From Fibrella aquatilis (GTDB taxonomy: Bacteria > Bacteroidota > Bacteroidia > Cytophagales > Spirosomataceae): a DNA stretch of 64,000 bases. The notes beneath the pieces were generated by a model. That model saw nothing but the letters and a program-made list of their open reading frames with translations, was not told the DNA's origin and ran no database searches. Location of the stretch: positions 62,001 through 126,000 of the forward strand of contig NZ_JAFMYU010000010.1 of the NCBI RefSeq assembly GCF_017353255.1, in the 5' to 3' direction. The stretch's first letter is position 1, and the number at the start of each line of letters is the position of its first letter. Both the position numbers and the translations under genes were made by a program. Shown in pieces: positions 26,091-33,276 of this stretch.

Positions 26091-28559
26091 TCACCCCAGA
26101 TAGCTACCGATACTGACCATATCGGCAAAGACACCAGAGGCGGTTACTTCGGCACCGGCACCGGGGCCTTTAATCACTAGCGGGCGCTCTTTGTAGCGTT
26201 CGGTGGTAAACGAAATGATGTTATCGGCCCCGGTAAGCTGGTAGAACGGGTGCTCCGGCCCCACGCCGCGCAGGCCAATAACAGCTTTGCCGTGTTCAAA
26301 CGTGGCAATCATCCGCAGCTTTTCGCCCCGTGCATCGGCAGCGGCAAGGAGGTGCTCGAAATAGTCATTCTCGGCTTTCAGCGACTGAAAAAACGTGTCG
26401 ATGGTGGGGGCGTCGAGGCAGGCGGGGGGCAGGATTTTTTCGATAGAAACGTCGTCCGGTTCTAGTGCAAAACCGGCTTCACGGGCCAAAATCAGTATTT
26501 TCCGGGCCACGTCCTGCCCGCTGAGGTCGTCGCGCGGGTCGGGTTCGGTATAGCCTTTTTCCTTTGCCTCCCGCACCACGTCGACAAACGGCGTACCTGG
26601 TTTGAAGGTGTTGAAAATAAACGACAGCGTGCCCGACAGGATGGCTTCGATCTTCAGAAACCGGTCGCCGGAGGTGAGCAGGCCTTGCAGCGTGTTGATG
26701 ATAGGCAGACCCGCGCCCACGTTGGTTTCGTAGAGGAACTTCACACCCCGGTTTAGGGCGGTGCGTTGCAGGCGGCGGTACTCAGCGTAGGAGCCGGAGT
26801 TGGCCACTTTGTTGGGCGTCACTACTGAAATATTAGCATCGAGCAGGGCCTCGTAATGTTGCACAATGTCCTTGTCGGACGTGCAGTCGATGAAGACCGA
26901 GTTGGGCAGGTTGTAGGACTTTATTTTCTCGACAAAGGCGGGCAGAGAGGTGGTTACGCCCTCCGTTTTGCGGCGCGTTTCCCAATCGGTCAGATCGAGG
27001 CCTTTGGGGTCGAGCACCATCTTTTTGGTGTTGGCCAACCCCACCACGCACACCTTCAGCAGCTTCTCCTGCCGCAGGAATTCCGACTGCGCATGAATCT
27101 GCCGCAGCAGGGCCTGCCCAATAAGGCCCGTGCCCACCATAAATACGTTCAGCACCCGCGCTTCCGACTGGAAAAACACGTTGTGCAGCGCGTTGAGGGC
27201 CTTCGAGAGATTATTCTTGGTAATCACCACCGAGATGTTGATCTCCGACGACCCCTGCGCCACGGCCACGATATTGACCCCGTTTTTGCCCAGCACCGAA
27301 AACAATTTCCCCGCAATACCGCTCGATTTCCGCATGCCTTCGCCCACGGTAGCAATGATGCTCAGGTCGCGCTCGATGCTGATGTTGTCGATATGGCCAT
27401 TAGCAATGTCGGCGGCAAATTCGTCGTCGAGGATGGTCTTCACGCGGTCGGCACCTTTGGGGTCGATGGCGAAGCAGATGGAGTGTTCCGACGAGGCCTG
27501 CGAGATAAGGATGACGCTGATTTTGTGCTGAGCCAGAATGCCAAACAGCTTGGCCGACACCCCCGCCACGCCAATCATACCCGACCCCTGCACGTTGACC
27601 AGCGCTACGTCGTCGATGCTCGAAATACCCGTGATGGTATATTGTCGGCGGTCGGCGGTGCGGCTCACAAGGGTGCCCGCGTGGTCGGAATTGAAGGTAT
27701 TGAGTACCCGGATGGGGATGTTGCGGGCAAAGGCGGGTTGCAGACTGGGCGGGTAGATGACTTTGGCCCCGAAATGGCTCAGTTCCATCGCCTCGGCGTA
27801 GGTGATGGTGGGGATGTTGAAGGCGTTGGGCACCTTGCGCGGGTCGGCGGTCATCATGCCATCAACGTCGGTCCAGATGTCGATGATGTCGGCGTTGAGG
27901 GCCGCGCCCAGGATGCTGGCCGTGTAGTCGGACCCACCCCGTCCTAGGGTAGTGGTCTCCCCTTTTTCAGTCGCGCCGATGAAGCCCGTCACAAACGGCA
28001 CCGGCGCCGACGAGCCGCTATGTTGATTGAAGTAGCTCTGTATAAGCGGATTAGTAGCCGTGTAATTGACTTCGGCATGGCCAAACTGGGCGTCGGTTTT
28101 GACCAGTTCGCGGGCATCGCAGAACGTGGCGGGCAGGCCGCTGGCCTTCACGCATTCGGCCACGACGAGGTTAGACAGCCGTTCGCCGAAACTCATGATA
28201 AGGTCCATGGTGCGGGGGGTCAGTTCCCGAATGAGCGATACGCCCCGCAGCAGATCTTCGAGTTCGTTGACCGTGCCGCGGATGGTGGCCACCACCTTGC
28301 CCTGCTCTTTAATGGGCACCAGGGATTTGACGACGTTGAAATGGCGGTCTTCAATGCGCCGCACCAAGTCCATATAGTCGGTCTGGCCGTCGGTAGCCAT
28401 CCGCCCAATTTCAATCAGCTGGTTGGTGACACCGCTCATGGCCGAGAGGACCACGGCGATGGGCGTTTCTTGCTGGCGGTGGGCCGTGACGATGCGGATT
28501 ACCTGCCGGATGCTCTCGACCGAGCCAACCGACGTACCGCCAAATTTGAGGATGTGCAT
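26091..28559 (-). CDS. thrA: Bifunctional aspartate kinase / homoserine dehydrogenase I
   Basis: An 822-residue fusion that catalyses the first and third steps from aspartate to threonine, methionine and the lysine branch. The start MHILKFGGTSVGSVESIRQ at 28559 is the canonical kinase N-terminus; reading to 28679 only translates a hairpin. The kinase domain has GRGGSDYTASILGAAL and WTDVDGMMTADPR. Paired ACT domains (GSGMIGVAGVSAKLF, IATVGEGMRKSSGIAGKLF) allow end-product control. The dehydrogenase begins with VFMVGTGLIGQALLRQI and carries YTEPDPRDDLSGQDVARKIL. Regulation by threonine is known for homologues. A large 5' leader hairpin may add RNA-level control. Confidence 0.97.
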   Translation of the reverse strand: MHILKFGGTSVGSVESIRQVIRIVTAHRQQETPIAVVLSAMSGVTNQLIEIGRMATDGQTDYMDLVRRIEDRHFNVVKSLVPIKEQGKVVATIRGTVNELEDLLRGVSLIRELTPRTMDLIMSFGERLSNLVVAECVKASGLPATFCDARELVKTDAQFGHAEVNYTATNPLIQSYFNQHSGSSAPVPFVTGFIGATEKGETTTLGRGGSDYTASILGAALNADIIDIWTDVDGMMTADPRKVPNAFNIPTITYAEAMELSHFGAKVIYPPSLQPAFARNIPIRVLNTFNSDHAGTLVSRTADRRQYTITGISSIDDVALVNVQGSGMIGVAGVSAKLFGILAQHKISVILISQASSEHSICFAIDPKGADRVKTILDDEFAADIANGHIDNISIERDLSIIATVGEGMRKSSGIAGKLFSVLGKNGVNIVAVAQGSSEINISVVITKNNLSKALNALHNVFFQSEARVLNVFMVGTGLIGQALLRQIHAQSEFLRQEKLLKVCVVGLANTKKMVLDPKGLDLTDWETRRKTEGVTTSLPAFVEKIKSYNLPNSVFIDCTSDKDIVQHYEALLDANISVVTPNKVANSGSYAEYRRLQRTALNRGVKFLYETNVGAGLPIINTLQGLLTSGDRFLKIEAILSGTLSFIFNTFKPGTPFVDVVREAKEKGYTEPDPRDDLSGQDVARKILILAREAGFALEPDDVSIEKILPPACLDAPTIDTFFQSLKAENDYFEHLLAAADARGEKLRMIATFEHGKAVIGLRGVGPEHPFYQLTGADNIISFTTERYKERPLVIKGPGAGAEVTASGVFADMVSIGSYLG

Positions 28560-28578
28560 GAGATTCAGAAAATGGCCC

Positions 28579-28703
28579 GGAAATGTTGCTGACGCGAGGG
28601 AGACGCAAGATGTTGCGTCTCTACGTGAGACCGTGAATTTGTAGAGACGCAACATCTTGCGTCTCCCTCGCGTCAGCAATACACACGTGTCAGCAACATT
28701 TCC
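28579..28703. repeat. thrA leader hairpin with competing pairings
   Basis: A 39-bp perfect stem pairs 28586-28624 with 28641-28679 (16-nt loop). Each arm is itself nearly palindromic around GAGACGCAAGATGTTGCGTC. In addition GGAAATGTTGCTGAC (28579-28593) pairs perfectly with 28689-28703, competing with part of the main stem. It lies between the likely thrA promoter and its start codon. Confidence 0.93.
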
Positions 28704-28719
28704 GAATTAACCTTCCTCG

Positions 28720-28727
28720 CAAATATA
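28720..28727 (-). promoter_or_regulatory. Bacteroidota -7 box for thrA
   Basis: On the minus strand these bases read TATATTTG, a perfect match to TAnnTTTG. A -33 TTTG at ideal spacing is not obvious. The implied leader is about 150 nt and contains the large hairpin. Confidence 0.5.
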
Positions 28728-28895
28728 GGGCCGAGACCTTTCTAGGCGGGGTAGGCAAAGGAGCGAAGGTGCAAAAATGGCATCATTTTAATATGAAAAT
28801 CGTTTTATGGGTAACTGATTTTTCTTATATTTTACTTTGGAATACCGAAGAAAATTATTCATTAAACTTTAAATCCTTATTCATCAATGTCATAA

Positions 28896-29720
28896 TTGTC
28901 CTTTTCTCAAATTTTTGGCTTTAAACCTATCCGTCAAGCATTACAAATTGACAGTATGGATGAAGCACTAAGAAATGGACTATGGAATTGTTACTATGAA
29001 AAAATATCCAATCGACGACATGTTAATTATGTCAGCAATCAAAATTATATTAGATTTTCGAAACAAGCTTGGATTGATTTTTTCAAACAAAGAACAGATG
29101 AATTCCAAATAGATCAATACGATGCTTTCATTAAAAACTGGTTTCAAAAACGAGCTTTTTGGAATGAGTTATATGAGTTTATAGAGTTTTGTGTTAGAAA
29201 AAATCAGCTAATTGAAATCGATTTTACAATAAAATGTAATAATACTTTAGAGAGAGAAATGTCAGCTTATCGTTTTGCAGATGGACTACTTACACGTATC
29301 ACCAGTGAAGTAGAAATCGAGGCAATCGACCAAGCTACTCAAAGCTCATTAGATCGCTGGAAACCAGTTACAGAGCATGTAAGGGCGGCTTTAACGCTAT
29401 TCTCTGATCGTCAGAATCCTGACTATCGTAACTCAGTAAAAGAATCGATTTCTGCGGTTGAAGCAGCTTGTAAGCTAATCGCTGCTACTGATAAGGCGAC
29501 TCTTTCCAGTGCTCTAAGTACCGTTGAGAAAAAAGGCCTTGTGCATAAAGACTTGAAAGAAGGGTTTAAAAATTTATATGGCTACACGAGTGATGCAGAC
29601 GGAATACGTCATGCGCTCACTGAAAATGATCGTCCTGTAACGTTTGATGAAGCCAAATTTATGCTGGTAACCTGCTCTGCATTTACCAATTACTTACAAG
29701 CACATCTGCCTCAACTTTAA
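28896..29720 (+). CDS. AbiJ N-terminal domain-like protein, putative abortive-infection gene
   Basis: A 274-residue protein, markedly AT-rich compared with its neighbours, which suggests horizontal acquisition. The N-terminus (SFSQIFGFKPIRQALQIDSM, then DEALRNGLWN) matches the AbiJ-NTD4 type domain found in abortive-infection proteins. The C-terminal half (NSVKESISAVEAACKLI, then GLVHKDLKEGFKNLYGYTSD) resembles the Abi C-terminal helical domain with conserved Glu and Arg-His. The start is odd: ATG at 28887 is followed two codons later by TAA, then TTG at 28896 in the same frame. It is either a TTG start or a nonsense mutation at codon 3. The role in phage defence is inference. Confidence 0.75.
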   Translation: MSFSQIFGFKPIRQALQIDSMDEALRNGLWNCYYEKISNRRHVNYVSNQNYIRFSKQAWIDFFKQRTDEFQIDQYDAFIKNWFQKRAFWNELYEFIEFCVRKNQLIEIDFTIKCNNTLEREMSAYRFADGLLTRITSEVEIEAIDQATQSSLDRWKPVTEHVRAALTLFSDRQNPDYRNSVKESISAVEAACKLIAATDKATLSSALSTVEKKGLVHKDLKEGFKNLYGYTSDADGIRHALTENDRPVTFDEAKFMLVTCSAFTNYLQAHLPQL

Positions 29721-29909
29721 CCGTTCGTGAGCCACGGGTTATGCGTCGTTTGTCGAGTTCGGCTAAGGTTTCCTGATATTCAGGAGAAGAGAACTGTTCC
29801 TGGGTTCGTTACTCAAGCTCCTTCTTCCTATTTTCCAGGCAACGATCATACTATCGATGTTAGCTTGGCGCTCTTCGGGGGTGAGGCTAGCCTTTTTTTC
29901 TTCGTTCAT
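29720..29909 (-). pseudogene. Decayed small gene, frameshifted
   Basis: From an ATG at 29909 the minus strand reads MNEEKKASLTPEERQANIDS and then shifts. In another frame natural-looking sequence continues (LENRKKELE, stop, RTQEQFSSPEYQETLAELDK, RRITRGSRTV). The pieces join into one hydrophilic, helical protein of about 70 residues interrupted by a frameshift and a stop. The family is not recognised. It converges on and slightly overlaps the end of the AbiJ-like gene. Confidence 0.55.
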
Positions 29910-29963
29910 AGTGGCATGATTTAATAGCTAGTGCTACTACAATTTTAGGTAGAAAGTAGTTTG

Positions 29964-30614
29964 TCAATACCCCTGCAAGACATCCGACTCGAAAATGTGT
30001 TTGCCGGTGAGGCCCTGTTGGCTCGTTTGCAACATGGCGTTGGCTACCTGACTGGCATTGATAGCCCTGTACCTGGCGGGAATCAGGGGGGCAAACAGGC
30101 GCATGACCCCACTGCTGATGCGTTCGCCCAGGCGGTTTTCGGCGCGGTTGCCCAGCAGCAGCGACGGACGGAAAACGAGTAGTGTGGGGTAGTTCAGGGC
30201 GGTCAGGTCGCGCTCGATCTCGCCTTTCACCTGGTTGTAGAAAATCGACGAGGTAGCGTCGGCACCCATGGCGGTCACGATGGCAAACTGGGTGGCCCCG
30301 TTGGCTAGTCCCAGCCGGGCTATGTCGAGCGGGTACTGATAGTCTACTTTGCGGAACGCATCTTTCGACCCAGCTTTTTTGATGGTCGTACCCAGGCAGC
30401 AGAAGATCGTGTCGGCTTGCAGAAGCAGGCTGTTTGGATGGTCGAAGTCGAAGCCGATTTCCTGCAAACGCGGGTGCTGCCAGGTCAACGCCTTTCTGGT
30501 CAGTACCTTGACCCGGTCAAAGGCCGCCGACTCGACCAGCTGATGAGCCAGCAAGTCACCGATGAGACCGGTGGCTCCGGCAATTAGTGCCGTTTTTAGG
30601 GGTGATGTCGTCAT
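29964..30614 (-). CDS. NAD(P)-binding Rossmann protein, TIP30/CC3-like
   Basis: A 216-residue atypical short-chain dehydrogenase/reductase. It carries the dinucleotide-binding GATGLIGDLLAHQL, FCCLGTTIKKAGSKDAFRKV, and IFYNQVKGEIERDL with the Tyr/Lys pair of the family, followed by LLVFRPSLLLGNR. This order is typical of the HTATIP2/TIP30-like branch (DUF/NmrA-related). Substrate unknown; cytoplasmic. Single gene, transcribed divergently from the MG2-plug gene. Confidence 0.85.
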   Translation of the reverse strand: MTTSPLKTALIAGATGLIGDLLAHQLVESAAFDRVKVLTRKALTWQHPRLQEIGFDFDHPNSLLLQADTIFCCLGTTIKKAGSKDAFRKVDYQYPLDIARLGLANGATQFAIVTAMGADATSSIFYNQVKGEIERDLTALNYPTLLVFRPSLLLGNRAENRLGERISSGVMRLFAPLIPARYRAINASQVANAMLQTSQQGLTGKHIFESDVLQGY

Positions 30615-30694
30615 CTGGGTACGTCGATTTTTGCTAATTTACGGGGCCGTGGCGTACACAGAAGGCCATTTAGCCCAAAAAATACCCCCGTTTT

Positions 30695-33205
30695 ATGCGT
30701 AAACAGATACTTGTTTTTGGTCGATATGCCGCCCTGCTGCTGGCCGTTGCCACCACCCTGCTGGCCCTGCGCCCCGCCACCGACGACGGCGACGCCCTGG
30801 GGCAGGTGCTGGCGCAACTGGCCGCCTATGGGCAACAGTACCCCTACGAAAAAGCGTATCTTCACACCGACCGGCGGGCCTACCTCCCCGGCGAAACCAT
30901 GTGGCTGAAAGGCTACCTCTTCTACGGCAACACCCGCACCGTCGACTCGGCCAGCGGGGCCATTTTCGTAGACCTGGTTGGTCCCAACGGCCGCAAAATC
31001 CTGCTCGACACCCGTCTGCGCAGCAAAGCCGGTTATGCCGAAGGCTACCTCACCCTGCCCGATACCCTGTCTACAGGCCGCTACACCCTGCGGGCTTACA
31101 CGAGCTGGATGCGCAACTTTTCGGAAGAATTTTACCACAACCAGCCCATCGACGTCTTCAAACCCGACGCTCCCCCCGCCGAACGAACCGGCAACGCCTC
31201 GCTGCCGCCCGACGTGCAATTTATGCCCGAAGGAGGTCGTTGGGTGGCGGGGCTGCCCGCCCGCATGGCGTTTAAAGCGCTGAGTAAATCAGGTGTGGGC
31301 ATGGACGTGGAGGGGTTTGTACTCAACGACAAGAAAGACACCGTAATGGGCTACAGCAGTCAGCACCTGGGCATGGGCTATTTTTCGCTCACGCCAGAGG
31401 CCGGACAGAGCTACACCGCCTTTGCGCGGGCACCCGGTGCCACAGCCTACACCTCTTACACCCTGCCCGCCGTGCAGGCAACAGGCTACACGATCCAGGT
31501 CGACAACCTGAGCAACAAAGACAACATCCGGGTGTTTGTGAGCCACAACATCCCCACTCCACCCGACGCCGCTACCCTGGCCAGCCCCGGCTCAACGTCG
31601 GCCCCGGCGGCGGTAATGCCCAAGCTGTCGTTGCTGGCGCAGATGAACGGCGTACCGGTACATGCCGTGCAGGCCCCCGCCAGCCGCAACCGCTTCATGG
31701 TGCTCATTCCGCGCAGCAAATGCGTAGAAGGCATCGTCCACATCACCCTCTTCGACCCCGTGGGCCGCCCCGTGGCGGAGCGGCTGGTCTATTCGGCCAA
31801 AAACGAGACCATCAACGTGGCCGTGGCCCCCGCCAAACCCAAAACCACCGTCAGGCAACGGGTAGACCTGGGGGTGACCACCACCGACGCTGAGGGTAAG
31901 CCCATTCCCGCCAACCTGTCGCTGGCCGTGACCGACACCAAACAGCAGCCTGCCGAACGCCCCTACGGCCCCTCGCTGATGTCGTACCTGCTGCTCACCT
32001 CCGACCTGACGGGCTACGTGGAGCAGCCGGGTTATTATTTCGACCAAAAAAACAAGGACCGATTCACCAAACTCGACGTACTGCTGATGACGCAGGGCTG
32101 GCGGCGCTTTACCTGGGACAAAGTGATGGCCAAGACCTTCCAGCCCACCCGCTTTTTTGTCGACCCTGGCCTCACGCTCAGTGGCACCGTATTTATGGGC
32201 ACGTCCCGGATGCCGGTCAATGGCGTGTCGCTGACGGTGATGCTTACCCGCAAAGACTCCACCCGCGACATGCTCTCGATGGTGAGCGACGAGCAAGGGC
32301 GTTTTTTCCTCCAGGGCGTTGACCTGGTCGACACCAATACCGTGTTTGTGCAGGCCATGCGGGGGCAGAGCCGCAACTTCAACGTGGTGCTCGACAAGCT
32401 GTTTTCGCCGCAGGTACGGCTGGTTCGTCCCCCGGCGGTGCCCCTCGACATTGCCTATGCCGAACTGGCCGAACTGCTGAAGCGGCAGAAAGAGTACCTG
32501 GAGATTGAACGGCAGATCCGGGCCAACCGCGAGTTTCAGTTGCAGGCGGTGGTGGTGAAAGCCAAACGCGCCGACCCTTATTCGAGCCAGCGAAGCATGT
32601 ATGGCACTCCCGACAATACGCTGGTCGTGGATGACATCGTGGCTGCCGGGCAATCGTCTGTTTTCGACCTCATCCGGCGACTACCGGGGGTGTTGGTATC
32701 GGGTGGTGGGGCGACGCCTTCGGTCACCGTTCGTGGCAGTGCGCCCATGTTCATGATCGACGGCATGCGGTCTGATGCGCAGGCCGTAGCCAGCATTTCA
32801 CCGCAGACGGTAGCCAATATCGACGTGGTGAAGGGAGCCGGGGCATCTATTATGGGGGCCAGCAGCGTGATCAACGTGATTACCAAACGCGGCGGCGGGG
32901 CCAGCAACAACCAGAATCTGGCAGCCATTAAAAGTCCGGGCGTGATTGTGGAGAAGGTAGTAGGCTACGCCCCCAAGCGTGAGTTTTACGCCCCCCGCTA
33001 CGACGCCCCCACCCCCGAAGAACGCTACCGCCCCGACTACCGCGCCACGCTGCACTGGGCACCCCTGATCCAGACCGACGCCACGGGCAAAGCCACCACC
33101 TCCTTCTACACCTCCGACGCTAAGACCACCCTCCGCATCGTGGTCAACGGCACCACTGCCAGCGGCTACCCCGGCTACACAGAGACGACGATGAAAGTAG
33201 AGTAG
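30695..33205 (+). CDS. MG2-domain plus TonB-plug surface protein, copy A
   Basis: An 836-residue exported protein. A signal peptide is followed by a macroglobulin MG2-like domain (KAYLHTDRRAYLPGETMWLK at about 53-72, and YTLRAYTSWMRNF). Middle repeats follow, including a carboxypeptidase-regulatory-like part near VDPGLTLSGTVFMG, and then a TonB-dependent-receptor plug domain at about 650-735 (VFDLIRRLPGVLVSGGG, PMFMIDGM, INVITKRGGG). There is no beta-barrel after the plug; the protein ends with a macroglobulin-like strand region. Such barrel-less proteins are common in Bacteroidota; their role is unclear, perhaps envelope protection or a partner for a separate receptor. It is in tandem with a paralogue. 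Confidence 0.85.
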   Translation: MRKQILVFGRYAALLLAVATTLLALRPATDDGDALGQVLAQLAAYGQQYPYEKAYLHTDRRAYLPGETMWLKGYLFYGNTRTVDSASGAIFVDLVGPNGRKILLDTRLRSKAGYAEGYLTLPDTLSTGRYTLRAYTSWMRNFSEEFYHNQPIDVFKPDAPPAERTGNASLPPDVQFMPEGGRWVAGLPARMAFKALSKSGVGMDVEGFVLNDKKDTVMGYSSQHLGMGYFSLTPEAGQSYTAFARAPGATAYTSYTLPAVQATGYTIQVDNLSNKDNIRVFVSHNIPTPPDAATLASPGSTSAPAAVMPKLSLLAQMNGVPVHAVQAPASRNRFMVLIPRSKCVEGIVHITLFDPVGRPVAERLVYSAKNETINVAVAPAKPKTTVRQRVDLGVTTTDAEGKPIPANLSLAVTDTKQQPAERPYGPSLMSYLLLTSDLTGYVEQPGYYFDQKNKDRFTKLDVLLMTQGWRRFTWDKVMAKTFQPTRFFVDPGLTLSGTVFMGTSRMPVNGVSLTVMLTRKDSTRDMLSMVSDEQGRFFLQGVDLVDTNTVFVQAMRGQSRNFNVVLDKLFSPQVRLVRPPAVPLDIAYAELAELLKRQKEYLEIERQIRANREFQLQAVVVKAKRADPYSSQRSMYGTPDNTLVVDDIVAAGQSSVFDLIRRLPGVLVSGGGATPSVTVRGSAPMFMIDGMRSDAQAVASISPQTVANIDVVKGAGASIMGASSVINVITKRGGGASNNQNLAAIKSPGVIVEKVVGYAPKREFYAPRYDAPTPEERYRPDYRATLHWAPLIQTDATGKATTSFYTSDAKTTLRIVVNGTTASGYPGYTETTMKVE

Positions 33206-33276
33206 AGGATTTGCTTCTGATCGGTCTGGGTGCTTACTTATGTCCAACTATTCATTTAACGACCTAGTAACGTGTC

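Noticed and set aside
29727-29924. 65-codon plus-strand ORF downstream of the AbiJ-like gene
   Set aside because: The opposite strand carries better protein-like sequence, read as a decayed gene.
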